From Lutjanus erythropterus (Eukaryota > Chordata > Actinopteri > Lutjaniformes > Lutjanidae), in NCBI GenBank assembly GCA_020091685.1, contig CM034599.1, forward strand, positions 36,161,408 through 36,225,407: 64,000 nt of DNA, read 5' to 3'. Numbering within the stretch: the first letter of the stretch is position 1; the number at the start of each line of letters is the position of its first letter. The notes under the pieces are model-generated. The model searched no databases. It was not told the origin of the DNA and saw only the letters and a list, made by a program, of their open reading frames with translations. Of the stretch, positions 47,300 through 59,745 are shown in pieces. Made by a program: the position numbers and the translations under genes.

Positions 47300-48278
47300 C
47301 ACTCACACCGTAAAGGGTTCTTCAGCTCGTCCTCCACTCTTTTTGGTTCCACTTGGAACACTTTCAAAGGGTTGTACTTAAGACCCAACATAAATGGTTA
47401 TACCTGTGAAAGGTTCCACCCAGAAATCCCTAGATGTGGTTCAACAGAGAACCCTTCTATGGTGTAATGTTCCACCCAGAACATGCTCTGGAGGTTCAAT
47501 CAAGAATCTCTCTATCTTCTAAAGATGCCAACAAGAACCCGCTCAGGTGGTTCTACTGAGAACCTTGTATATTCCAAGGGGTGTAGGGAGAACCCAGCAA
47601 GAGGGTTCCATGAAGAACCTTTTTATATTCCAAGGGTTCTATATAGAACACACTGAGAGGCCTTTTTCTACCAACATGAAACAATTCAGGCACTCAGTTT
47701 TGAACATTTCCCCAAAAAATAATCTGGTTTGGAAACAGTAGCAGGTTTCCTTTGGAACCAAAGTGGGCGTGTCATATTCTACAGGTTGCTTTGCATCGTA
47801 CAGTGTCTTCTGTTGATGACATCATTGGTTCCACTCAAACTGGTGAAAATGTGGGCTGGTTCAATAGATAGAACCAAGGTTCCAAGGATTTTGAATGGAA
47901 CCGGTTCAAGCACCAAGCAAATTAGGTGGAAGAGGGTTTGACAGGAAACCTTTTCATATTCTGAGAGTTTTATCCAGGACCCTCCCAGAGGGTCCTGCCG
48001 AGAACCTTTTTATATTCCAGAAGTTTTATCTAGAACCCAGCCAAGAACCCTTTTATATTATGGTACAAAAAACTTGATAAACCCCCGATGAAAGAGTTGA
48101 AAGAGTTTCAACAGTCTTCTGAAGAAGGGTTCTTTGGAACACTTATTCTTACAAAGAACCCAAGAAAAATCCTGCCTTCCAAAAAAAAAAAAAAAAGAAA
48201 AAAAAGATTCTTCAGATGCAAATGGTTGTGTGTGGTAGAACCTCAGCCTTTCAGGAAAAACCTTTATTTCTAACAGTG
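47300..48278. mobile_element. GGTTCT/AGAACC-rich element, hairpin repeats between CACTG-type ends
   Basis: Many short units such as GGTTCCATGAAGAACC, TTTTTATATTCCAAGGGTTC and TATAGAAC lie between a left end (CACTCACACCGTAAAGGGTTC) and a right end (AAACCTTTATTTCTAACAGTG) that are inverted matches. Units are about 60-70 bases and diverged. Open frames inside are repeat artefacts. Confidence 0.7.
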
Positions 48279-49049
48279 TATTTCCAAAACAGGCTTATAA
48301 TGTTTGCCAAATTTAGACTCACTTGTACCCCGCACTGGCTATTCCTCCAGTTTGCCGAACACGCAGAGGAACTCCCACGCTTCTGTTACTGACAGTCTGA
48401 TAAATGTGCAGCCATGTTACCTGCTGCAGAGAGCAGCTGCACAGTTTAACTGAAAGTGAAAGAGACAGTACAAACAAGACTTTTGTGTTTCTGATCAAAC
48501 GTTTAATAAGAAAAAGAGCTTCTGATTAAGGAGATGTTTTTCATAGTTGAATCACTTTTAGCACAAAGTCTGCTTTGTTCGAGGGGAGGAGAAGCATGTT
48601 GCCATTGGCTACAACATTTATGTACAACATCTGTGTGTATCCAACCAATCAGCACCACATGATTGTTTGGTCTCTTCCTGGAGATGTACTGCCAGTTCAT
48701 TTCTGCCTCTCTTATTAAACTATTGTTACAGTCTAATACTCCGGCTGTGAGACAAGTTCTGTCTTGCAGATGCACATTTGTGTACACTGTAAACTTCAAA
48801 AGTAATATTTATATTGTGAGCATGCAATGAGACCAAAAACTCTCTTTCAAAATGTATTTAAATTATTAAAATGTCTGTATAGTTTATATCAAATGCATTA
48901 AAAAAAAAAGCTGAGCAAAGCTCTAGGTGGTGAATATAAGCATTTAAAGCTACTGAAACACAAAAAATAAATCTGCAGAAGCCAAGAGAGGGGGAAAAAA
49001 ATCTGGTGATCCATTTTCTGATCCTTAATTGTTTTCTCTCCTGTATTTA

Positions 49050-49500
49050 TGACTTAGAAACAGGTGAAAAAAATGTTTTGCCAGGATAATTTTTCTAAGT
49101 TCATAACATTTTTCCCCCCATATATGAAAAGTTAAATAAAGTTTTGCACAGATTATCAAGTTACTTTTTTTACTTGTTGAAAAACAGGTGACATTTTTGT
49201 TCTTCTAATACTGATTTAGGTGACAAGAGGCTGAAGTGCTCCACTGCTTCCTGACTGACATGTGCCTTGTGTTGAGAGAGGCTGGAGGAAGAAGACACAA
49301 CTGCTTTTAGTCCTTTAGGGACATTAGGACATGTGGAACATGCACTCCAGCCTCCTGTGGCCAAAATGAGAATTACAACAACAAACTCTCTTCTATATAC
49401 ATATGCTGACTAAATAACCAGAGGTTTTTTTCACCTGTTTTCACAGATGAAAGAACTCAACTTTGAAAAATTATTCTGGCAAAACTTTTTTTTTTTAACC
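49050..49500. repeat. inverted pair around CAGGTGAAAAAAATGTTTTG
   Basis: GTTTTGCCAGGATAATTTTTC (49075-49095) has its complement GAAAAATTATTCTGGCAAAAC at 49465-49486, with CAGGTGAAAAAA/TTTTTTTCACCTG outside. The arms are about 60 bases and the spacer about 330 bases. Probably a small DNA element. Confidence 0.6.
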
Positions 49501-50717
49501 TGGCAAAACTTTTTTTTTCCATCTGTTTCACAGATTTTTATTTTTAAAGGAATTTAGAAAGATTATAGAGATGAAACTGTAATTGGTTCAAGATGAACTG
49601 CGTTGAAATGCTAGACAATTAATATTGCTCTTTGAAATTGTCATGATAATCCTGTTTGATTAACACAAAACTTCTCTTCCATCAATCAAAGAGAATAACT
49701 ACGTCAAAATCTTTTTTACACAGCCTTGTTGTAAATGATAAATTAATCTCCTTGCATCTTTTCATCAATCAAATTTAGCAAGTCTCCAAGATGCTGTAGC
49801 GTGCAACATGGGTTTGTTTATCAGTATAAAAAATATATGTCCCCTGTGAAAAGATTTCAGTGTGTGTATTAGTACTGTCTGAAGATTTTCAGCACATTTT
49901 AACAATACCACGATAATAATGATAGCCAAGATCATTTTGTTCATATAATCATGATATTAAATTTTCATACTGTTTCATCTCTAACAGAACACCCTGACAA
50001 AATCTGTTTCATCTGCTCTTCAGTCATAAACACCACAGAGGAAACTCTTTAAATCAGACTTAGAAAATGGGCCGCCAAAAATTTTTCTCACATGCCTCTC
50101 AGGGCTTTCGTAGTCACAAGATGTGTGCAAGATCCACTGTTTTCTTCTCGCCTTTGCTGAGAAGCCCATTCTTAGACAAATTAATCAATAAAAACAAGCT
50201 CTTTACCCACTTCACCAGCTTTCAGACACATTTAGTGGGATTCCTCTGCAGATGACTGCAGGAGATGAAGACTGTGGGTTGCAGCTGAAAGCGCTGAAAA
50301 AAGTTAGGTGTACATTGAATAATAATAATGAGTTTTTAGGGTCAAGAATGAACTTTCATACTCATCAGGCACATTGACATACTGTTGTTCAGCTAGTTTC
50401 ACCAATAACGCTCATTACATGAGGTTTTTTTTGCTAAATATTTGCTTTTATTTGTGTGCAAACCTATAAAATCACTTCCTAGATCTACAATATAGCAAAT
50501 GAAATATAGCTTTACACTCAAAAACACTTTTTGGTACTGGCCTGGAGTTCCTTATGATTTTGCTTTAATTTTATGGCTTTGGGTTCATATTTTCTTTAAT
50601 CCTAATAAAGTTTCCTGGCAAGGACAAGTAATTTAATTATAGAGAAGGATTATAGAGAAAAACATCTATGGAATAACTGCTCCAAACCCAAATAAATATT
50701 TATGCACTATCTGGCAA

Positions 50718-51065
50718 AGCTTTATTTTACAGGTTTGTATTTTCTGAATAATTATTTGAAAGTTTCTTTAGGTTTTCCAGTGAGAACTCTGTAATTTGGT
50801 ATTACTTACAAGCAGAATAAAAGAGTGTTCAACTGGTACATTTTCAATGAATTAATGACTAATTTATTTTAGGTGCTCATCATTTAATAGGTTTGTAACT
50901 AATTATAAGGAAATGAGAAAATCCTTCAAGTACCTGCTTTATTTACAGGTTTGTAATTTCTGCATAATTTCTTGATAGTTTCCTAGAGAAAAAAAAATAA
51001 TTTAGTACTAATTACAAGTAGAGTTGAGACAATGTTCATTTGGTACATTTCCAATTCATTTATTC
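50718..51065 (+). repeat. tandem duplication, period about 219 bp
   Basis: 50718-50866 and 50937-51062 share ACAGGTTTGTA, TTTCTGMATAATT, GTTTCYTW, ATTACAAG and GGTACATTT...CAATGAATT/CAATTCATTT in order. Weaker similarity may extend back to about 50450, giving a third copy. Confidence 0.55.
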
Positions 51066-53054
51066 TAATTAACTGCAAGAGTAACCTAAAATCTTTTGGT
51101 CTCTGCACAGGAGCTCAGCTGAGCCTGCAAAGAAATGAAATTTGTCTACAGGAAAGCATATTCTGTTTTGTGTATGTGTTTGTTTCCAGAAAAGCAAAAG
51201 CCCTGCTAGAAAAAAAATACACAGGCGAGTTTGTCTCTGTCGCTGCCTTTGAGTGCTCTGTATTTTACCAGTAAACACTGCCATCTTTAAAAGCGGCACA
51301 TTGGAGACAAGGCTTTGTTCTGAGTAGATCAGTGCAATCTGTCACAGTTTCACGTCTTTGTTTGGTAGTTTTACAGAGTGGATACAGGTCCTTACAAAGT
51401 CCTAAATTCACATTTACTAATAAAGGCCTTAAAGTATTAAAGAGTCTTAAATCCTGATTGGGATGGTCTTAAATATTTATTTAACAGCTCCACTAATATG
51501 TCAGCAAAAGATGAGCTGTAAAAAGTGCAGCTTGTATTATTATGACAACTGACTGCCTGTAGACTAGATGAGATGTGGCATTTAAAATCCACGTATCAAC
51601 TATAAAACTGAGAACCTCAAGTTCATACAGGGGTTTAAATGACTTTCAGCTTATAAATTGTGAATTCTGCCTTGATGTGGCCTCATTTCAGTTCCTCCAG
51701 GAAGTTGCGACGTTGCGCTCGCAACAGCTCACATAAAGTCTGAGAGAATTCTGTTTTGTCCAACAACCACAACTTCTCCACAAATTTGATCAATCCTCGT
51801 AGTTTCTTGTGATTCCCGCCAGTCCCCAAGCATCAATAAACTGCCTCAATGTTTAATTATTTACTTTTAAAAAAAAAAAATGTCTTCCTTTTGTCACAGG
51901 AACTGAAAAGAACATGAGGATTGTCATTGTTACTGGCATTTATCAATTCTGTGTGCAGTTCTATGGTTTCTAATTTTGTGCTTGCGACCCAGTTTGAGTT
52001 CTGAAAACATTTAGCTTCTGTAACCCCCAGGTGCATTTTTCAGTGACAAATAAAGCATATTTTGTCAAAATTATTGTAATCCTGAGCCTTTTGGGTGACG
52101 AAGTGCCATTTTATTCTCCCTGGAACAAACTGCCTTTGATTCTTTTGACTTCTGATTTTTTTCCCCAAAAAAATTTACAACACTAACACACTAATCAAAG
52201 TGTTTGGACAAATGTCTTTAAACTAAACTAGTTACTGTCATTTTGCCCTTTTCATAATCTTGAACTGACAATACATGCATTTATTCAGAAGAGTACGCCT
52301 TTATTTTCACATTTGATGTTTCGTTTTATTGCAAAATTGGTCTTAAACTTAATTAAACGTGGCATTAAAGTTGTAAAAGCCCTGTTTTAACCACCTCGCT
52401 ATCGTCTTTATGTTCAACAAAACCAGTCGGGTGGGCGAAAACATAAACAGAACTGAAATGACTTTATTAGTGAGAAAGTTGTGCCTCTGTGAAGGAAGGT
52501 TTTGGTCACCGGAGCTGTGAAGGAATGCCCAGCTGTAAAGACTTCTGCTTGTTAAGTTGGACATTTGGGTACATAGGTCTAAAGTGAGCAGTGGAGTTAT
52601 GTGGGTTATAAGCACTCTCACACACAACACTATAAAACTGTCTTGATTTAACGGGATGATTAATGCCTCTCAGACTGCTGAATGAAATATGAGGTAATCT
52701 GACTCCCTGATCCCAGTCAAAACATGCCCAACATGAGGGCAGCCCACATCCTGCTGCAATCAACAGGCAGCTTTTGCCACTCTGTGCACCAAAATATAAG
52801 ATCTGCATTTTATATAAAATCTATTACAGTGTATAATACAAATTTTAAATGCAAAATTGCATATATTAGCCTATAGTATGAGATCATTTGTATTTCTTGA
52901 AGGCCCGGTGGAGCAGAGTGGCTAAGGAGGGGGAGAACATTGGTCCCAACAGGAAACGGTGACTTAACCGAGGGACTTAACAACACCAATCTGATAAAAG
53001 ACACCCTAAACAGGATATTAAACAGCTAATAAACATTTAGAGGGATGTATGTTT

Positions 53055-53480
53055 CCCTTTAAATCCTTCCCAGCCATCTTGAGGAAAGTGATTTTTTGAA
53101 TTTCCACGGGCTGTTGAATGCACGCTGTCGACCACATCTGATGCCAGTGAGTCATATGGAGGTGAGGTAATAACGCCGTGTCATTACGCCGGTAATTTGG
53201 GGTGGCGGGAGGGGACTTCTGAGTGGTGCACATAAACCATGTGTGACCGAGGCGTTCATACATGAAGCGAAGCAAATTCAATCCTGGAATTTATGCTTGA
53301 GCTTTGAAGAAACGCCCCGCCGCTTTTTTATCGTTAAAACCCTAAATTATTAGATTGAATGATCAAGCCGGAGTTAATTTGCCTGTTATCTGTGGTGGTT
53401 AATGTGGTTGCTGATGAATGGCAAAGACTAAATAATTATGTGGGCAGGTGCTGAGATTCCTGGCTTTCATTTACCAGCCT
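53055..53480. promoter_or_regulatory. candidate conserved regulatory element
   Basis: Unique and more GC-rich than its flanks, with clustered motif-like words: TAATAACG and GGTAATTTGG, two TGTGGT RUNX-type cores (TCTGTGGTGG near 53392 and ATGTGGTTGC near 53402), GAATGATCAAG and AATAATTATG. No coding frame. Placed in the intergenic desert between the two genes. Function is inference. Confidence 0.3.
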
Positions 53481-54073
53481 GATTTGGAACAAAAAAAAAA
53501 CACTCTCACTGGAATTTCAACACACTCCTCCACACACTGACATTCTGAACTGCTCAGCAGTGGAGAATGACTGGAGGATGGAAAGTGATTTAATCATCAA
53601 CGAATAGATAAATAAATGCACAAATAAATCAATTAAAAACAATTAATAGATAAAACCCAGAGAAGTAAACCTAGAGATAAATAATCCTGAAATGCATGAA
53701 GCATTGTTTTAACTAGAAGAGGTCCCTCAGCAGATCCTCAACAGGCAGCAGACAGTGAAGCACCTACTGCAATGCCACCACAACTGCCAAATGCAGCCAG
53801 CAGAGATTTGCAAATTTCCAGCAACATGAACGTGACGCCCACATATGTTGTCCCGAGCTGAAACAGGATTTCAAACTGTTGAACGCTTGCAGCTGGTTAA
53901 GAAGAGTGAGAAGTCAGCTGTCAGTGGTCGTGTAAAACAGAGCAGTCAAAAATTAGAATTACTGTCTCACCGTCGTTTGTCTCCACCAACCAGTCAAGTT
54001 ACAGTTTACATCCATGTCTGTCCACACTCATATAATATATGTAGTGAAGACTTTGAAGGAATTTAATATAGAA

Positions 54074-54129
54074 GTGTGTGTGTGTGTGTGTGTGTGTGTT
54101 TGTGTGTGTGTGTGCGCGCATGTGTGTGC
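54074..54129. repeat. (TG)n microsatellite, interrupted
   Basis: About 25 TG units broken by TTTG and a CGCGCA step. It is followed by AAAC/AAAT-rich sequence (54190-54230) and T-rich sequence to about 54470. Confidence 0.95.
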
Positions 54130-55358
54130 ATTTAGTTTTCGCCCTTTGACCCTCCATAATTAATGAGGTATAAATAGATAAAGAAGTGTAAATGAACAAA
54201 CACACAAACAAACAAACAAATAAATAATAGCAATGTAAAAATACAGGAAAAAAATTACATCTAAATGCATCAAAATGCAGAAATAAATTGAAGATAATTA
54301 TTTATGTCCTCATCAGTTACATTTATTTTTATGCAGTGATTTATTTAATTATTGATTTCAGTTTTTATTCAATATTTATTTAGTTATTTTTGTATTTCAT
54401 CATTTCTATTTTTATTTATTCACGTTTTTTTTTTTTTTTGTGACCAATTTTTTATTGTTTTTTCCCAGTTAAACAAATTATACACAATTAATTACACTTA
54501 CTTACTGTAATTTATTCACGTATTTTGACATTTTTGTTATTTGTTGCTGTTCAAATTATGTTTTATCCTAATATGTGGTTAAACAGCTTTTTCCTGAGGT
54601 CAAACTAATAATAATCTGTTTTAATTCAGTTCAACTTTAGCTCAAATTGCTGCAGTTCTACAGGCTGCCAATAGAGGTCACTGAAATTCACATATTTCTT
54701 GATACCTGCACAGTATAGTGTTAATATTCATAGTAAAATAGCTGGAACAAAGGGGCACGTTGGCTGCTGTCAGAAACAGCTCAGCACTATTCTGCTGCTG
54801 CTGGTTCTACTTGGCTGTCAGTGTTCACAGGGAGGCGGTCTGGAGCCAGAGAGAACATTAAAGGATATTTAAGGATTTCAACATCAGCAGCACAAGAGGC
54901 AGCTTTAACTTTCTGTCAAGGACATGAATAGGACAATGCATTCCACTTGTAGATCCTTGTTGTTAGTCAGTTGGCCATAAATCTCAGTTTAAAAGGAACC
55001 AGCTTGCGTGTGGATGGACCCCTGAATGTGCAGATCTCCGGCCAAGGCATGAAAGGCCTGGAGGTGATGTGGATCGCTTCAACATGAGAAGTTCCAATGG
55101 GAACAGGGAGGCCAGGAGAAGAATTGAAATCCTGAAGGCCAAAGAATCTCAATACCACAGTGTGAAAACGCTCATAAAAGTCCTGCATTAAAATGTTATT
55201 CAAAGTCCACCTCAACACAAAAATCTGGTTTTCTTATTATTGCTTCACTTGGATGTTTGACCTTCACTGTGCAGAATGATGCATTTGCAGATTTTGACAC
55301 TGGAAGACTGTCTTCACATTAATCTACTGAAGGAGGATAATTTATCTGCGCACATCTT

Positions 55359-55750
55359 AAAGGGACAGTTCAAATAAAAAATTTTTCCCCTGGTCTGTAG
55401 TGCTCTTTATCCATCTTGATTTTTTTTTTTTTTTTGGTGTGAGTTGCAGAGTTTTGGACATATTAGCCAAGGACATGTCTGCCTTCTCTCCAGTATAATG
55501 GGACTAAATGACACTCGGCTTGTGCTGCTCAAAGCAGCAAAAAATTACATTTGAAGACTTCAAAACCAGTGTGTCTTACCAGAAATCATGACCCAGTTAC
55601 TCCCCAGATCCTGCTGCAGTGGCAGACCCAGGATGTCATATGGGTAGGGGCATTAAAAAACAGTAGTCGAAAAAGTAGTTCCTATAAGCAGCACTACAGA
55701 CCAGAGAAAAAGAGATAATTTTTTTATTTGGGGGTGAACTGGCCCTTTAA
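55359..55750. mobile_element. compact element with GGGACAGTTCA ends (family of 38335)
   Basis: Left AAAGGGACAGTTCAAATAAA and right TTGGGGGTGAACTGGCCCTTT are inverted. Shared inner words: TGGTCTGTAGTGCTCTTTAT, GTCTGCCTTCTCTCC and AAATCATGACCCAGTTACTC. The outer ends are intact here, unlike at 38335. Confidence 0.75.
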
Positions 55751-55919
55751 GATGAAAGTAAATATAGCTGTCAGATAACAATATGTAATGGCGTAGAAAT
55801 GTGGTTCCCAAATGGTGTGCTCAGGCACACAGGTGTACAGGTGAGCCTTGGGATTTTGTGACAATCATACACTATTATTGCTCATATAATCCACAACCAT
55901 ACAAAATGTTATGAATTAA

Positions 55920-56250
55920 TTTTAAATTTATTACTGCACTGATTTCCCAATCCAGAAGCAAGTTCTAGTCCTTCAAAAGTTCAGATAAAAGTTTTTGCTG
56001 TTTCCACAGTTGCAGAGGGGCCTCATATGCTTTGTGTGTAAAATCATGATTTTGAAAGTAACTATAGCTTTCAGAATCATGTGTTCGAGTAGAAAGTACA
56101 ATATTTACCTCTGTAAAACAAAAATACTTGCTAAAGTACAATTCCCTCAAAATGTTACCTAAGTACAGTTTTTGAATGTCCAGTTTGACCGATTTATGGG
56201 GCTTTATTGGCAGAATGAGGCAGACATGTAATATAATATTCATAAGTGTG
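55920..56250. repeat. fragment of the CAnTGG-end family
   Basis: AAGTAACTATAGCTTTCAGA and AGTAGAAAGTACAATATTTAC, with CTAAAGTACAATTCCCTC, match the right part of 61111-61903. Confidence 0.45.
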
Positions 56251-56281
56251 TTTTAGTCTGTGTATGGTTATCTAAAAACAA

Positions 56282-57240
56282 TACCGTATTGGCCCGAATA
56301 TAAGACGGCCCTGATTATAAGACGACCCCCTCTTTTTCAAGACTCAAGTTTGAAAAAAGACTTTTTGAACACCAAATTAATTTTTATACAGAAAATAATT
56401 ACAGTACATCTGAAACAAATGATTATAACAATATATGTCAGAAAAAGCATGTTATTTTGCCTCATTCAAATCTTAATATCTGAACATTTAAATATGTAAA
56501 CTAAAGTGCAATCACATTCGTAAATGAATGGCTTAGAATGAATGAATGTTATGAATGTTAGTCCGTTACGCCGCATCATTCTTTTACACCAGCCGAGGCT
56601 TGCTTTGAAGTCAGCGGTGGGTATGTTTAGCTCTTTGGCTATTTCCACGGCCTTGAGCTGAATGACAGCTCTGCTGATGGGCATCCCGTCCTTTCGTTTC
56701 TCGTCCACCCGCACGCGCACACCCTCCTGTCAAGTTCTTGGAAGCGGCCGCTCTGAGGACCACGGAAAGCTTTTCTCTGACTGTGAGCATTTTTTAGGTG
56801 ATCTTTTTGAGCTCTCCATCTCCGTACATTACACTCTGTGACACCATATTTCACAGCCGCTTTGCAATTGTTTGAAGACTCTGCCTCATTTATCACCATC
56901 ATCTTGAAGTTTACATCATAACTTCTCCTCAGCTGCCGGTTAACCTGGCCGATCTTCGACCCACTTTTCTCCAGATTGTCGCTACGTTTCTCCATTTTCT
57001 GTTATCTCTTTTATTATTTTCTTCTCTTTTCTTTCTTACCGCTATTTTTATTTTTATTCTTCGTGACAGGGGTTCGCTTTGGCCTGGGGAGTCAAGTTCA
57101 GCATTCGCTTCAATTAAATCTGGCGCCATCTAGCGTCGTGAATGGGTATAATGTCCAGACCCCGAATATAAGACGACCCCCACTTTTTCAGTCTTATTTC
57201 AATGCAAAAAACACCGTCTTATATTCGGGCCAATACGGTA
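56282..57240 (-). mobile_element. pogo/Tigger DNA element, internally deleted, perfect terminal repeats
   Basis: Both ends carry the same 26 bases in inverted orientation, beginning TACCGTATTGGCCCGAATAT and continuing AAGACG (56282-56307 and 57215-57240), where the outermost TA is the target duplication. Subterminal AAGACGACCCCC words repeat on both sides. The minus strand encodes the N-terminal part of a pogo-type transposase; the catalytic DDE domain is gone. Perfect ends and a clear TA target suggest a fairly recent arrival. Confidence 0.9.
56530..56995 (-). pseudogene. pogo-type transposase N-terminus (DNA-binding region only), frameshifted
   Basis: From the ATG at 56995 the frame reads MEKRSDNLEKSG and, further on, RRSYDVNFKMMVINEAESSN, then AAVKYGVTECNVRRWRAQKD, a Brinker-like helix-turn-helix. 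After GRFQELDRRV the frame slips near 56720 and continues in the next frame as VDEKRKDGMPISRAVIQLKA and ELNIPTADFKASLGWCKRMM, the CENP-B-type second DNA-binding half (FKASLGWCKRMMRR). The sequence then runs into unrelated codons. The whole catalytic part is missing. It lies inside the element at 56282-57240. A slip in this copy means it is probably not expressed as one protein. Confidence 0.85.
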
Positions 57241-57559
57241 ATTGTGTTTTCATTTATAAGTCACCATGTTTCTGCAGTAGCCCAGAATGGACAAACCACT
57301 GCTTTTCAGAAACACCTAGCACCATCATGCCAGGAAGGGGAGGGTGCCCATTTCTAAATGCCACTAAATCCCTCACACAGGTCCTCTAAGCAAAGACTTA
57401 GTTACGTTCCACCACAAAGAAAGAAATCTTCTCAAGAAATGATTTCATCTTTGGATGCTGGAGTCTGAGAAAAATCCCCTTGTTTTGTTTTCATCTCTGG
57501 GTCTTCGTCTGCTCTTTGGTGTGAGGTGTTCTCTTTAATTTGTCTCCGTCTTTGGCAAT

Positions 57560-57890
57560 AATTGCTCGATGCTTGATTCAAGATGTGAGTAATTATGGTT
57601 AAACACAGGCGCTGCAGGCAAAGTCATCAAAACTGAAAATGACCAGAAAAACATAAAGATTTAATTGAGCAGATTTTCCCTCACAGACTGAGGTTAACCT
57701 CTACCCCTAATGTTCACACAGAGATGTTTGATGCCCAATTTTATTCCACTTTGCAGTGTGTGAGAGCAGGGAGTTTTGAATTGCTCTAAGGGAAATCAAA
57801 TTCCCAGAGCTTTAATCATTAGTGCCATAGACCCCCTTTTGCTCTCATTAATTGATATGATTTTCCCAAAAGGGCACAATTTATTTACTG
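57560..57890. promoter_or_regulatory. candidate conserved regulatory element
   Basis: Unique stretch with many homeodomain-like cores (GAGTAATTATGG, TTTAATCATTAG, CATTAATTGATATG), about 4.3 kb upstream of the plus-strand gene start. No coding frame, no repeat copies. Function is inference. Confidence 0.3.
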
Positions 57891-58335
57891 CATTTATTTA
57901 TTGATTTATTTAACAGGGGCAGTGCACGTTAATAAACATTACTGTTAATGCGCCAGAGTTAGCCAAGAGGCTATTTTTCATCTGTAGTCCCTGAACAGAT
58001 ATTAGAAAGTCACCCTGTATGTAGAAATTACATAAATTAAATTAACAGCATGCAGGACAGTAATAAAAAGAGGAAGGAACTTAAAACACTTAAAACATGC
58101 AACGCAGAGACTCATTAAAACAACACATGCAAAACAAGTATATGAAGAATATTTGTGAATATGTCAATAAGAACATGGACTAAAGACAATATTATGCAAC
58201 ATTGTTAGACACTGAAACATGCAAAGCAGAAGTACAGACATAAAGCATGCACAGTGGGCTATATAGATAAATTAGTCACAGCACAGCAACAACAGGAACT
58301 GACACACGTGCAGGTACATGCATCCATCCACTCTT
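57885..58335 (-). mobile_element. probable LINE 3' region, minus orientation
   Basis: Starts with a TTTATTTATTGATTTATTTA tract, as a reversed tail would, followed by ACAGGGGCAGTGCACGTTAA, GCCAGAGTTAGCCAAGAGGC and CATCTGTAGTCCCTG, words I associate with a fish LINE 3' UTR. No coding part is seen. Confidence 0.5.
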
Positions 58336-58883
58336 TTTCAGTTCTGATACATGAATTTGAATGAATTTGAAGTTGGCACATACGGCTAAACATAATGTGA
58401 ATAAAAGTTTAATGCATTAGCTCATCCATGAACAATATTTGTGTTTAAACATCTCCAAATTAAGGTCATGTTGATTTAGCTCATTCAGTTGCAGACAGTC
58501 TCATGTTACATTATGGCAGGTTTATAGTCTGGTGCAAGCTCTACATGTACATCAAGCTCATAGAATTCTGGGAGAAAGAAAATATGGATAGACTACTGGA
58601 TATCTTTGTAGAACTGTCCCTTGCAGAAAAAAAAACTCAATTTCCCATGTTTTCCACGTAGCTACACGTGATCACATGTAGGATACATGTTACGACATTT
58701 GGCATGTGTTTCACATGGGAATATACATATTACACCATGAAAATGTTCTGAAACCACGTTTCCTATGTGCAAAGAACATGTTTAACATGTTTTTTCTCTA
58801 AGTGTTTTAATTACTACTTATTTCTTTAATTTGTGCGAAAACATTTTAGCTTAAAATTGCATAATTACATATTTACTAGAAAT

Positions 58884-59745
58884 GTAACAATGGAATATCA
58901 TGGTACTGCAAAAAAAAGATGTCTTGATACCCTACTAGACTGTGACAATATCTACTGTTTAGCCTGTTATTTAGCCGACATGGTTGACAACTGAACTCTC
59001 TGAAGTCCGGCCCCTTTTTGTTCTGTGCTCCAACAACAGTTAAGTCAGCTTGGTGCCAAGTGGAACCTTGGTCAGCCTTCGCCTTTCCTGTTTTCTGTAC
59101 TTGCAAAGCTCATGCTATGTGCTAGACATGTCTGCAAAAAAAAACAAAAAAAAACAAAAAACATTTTGAATATGGTTATAAGCAGTTGCTGGGGTAGAAT
59201 GCTAGCAAGCTAGCATTTTACAAACATTAGCTATCAGATGTAACTAGCTAGCTGATGATTGATGTAGATCACCTAGAGTTTTGCCAACATTAGCTATCAG
59301 GTGCAACTAACAATTGTTGTAGATTAGCTAGCTAGTTAGCACGTTTTTTTAAACATGAGCTAGCTTTAGATATGACTATAGATAACCATCTTCAAGCCTA
59401 TCACATAGGATTTAAGTACAGAGAAGAGAAATTTGACCAAGGCCATAAAGGGGCGGGACTTAGGAAGGGTCAATTCATGCCAATATTTTGCACATGCTTG
59501 GCTGCTTTCTTTTTATTTTATTAAAGAAAGAAAGCAGGGCACTTCAAGTTAACAGGAAAAATGGATTTTATATTTACAAAAAATGCTGCACACGCCAGAT
59601 TTATTACATAATAAAGGAGGCTTTCTTCAAGTTGCCATTTTTCTTTTTTCTTAAATATTGTAATAGATATTATACTTTGCACTTTTTATTGTGGTATTCT
59701 CAGACCTTGGTTTATCATTTTTGGTATTGTTACGTCCCTAATTTC
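58884..59745. repeat. second copy of the 12598-13014 repeat, with a GCTAGC-rich insert
   Basis: Outer parts match 12598-13014 (CTAGACTGTGACAATATCTAC; CAATTCATGCCAATATTTTGC; TTTTATTTTATTAA). Inside, 59196-59345 is a direct duplication of about 85 bases around ACATTAGCTATCAG. Confidence 0.55.
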
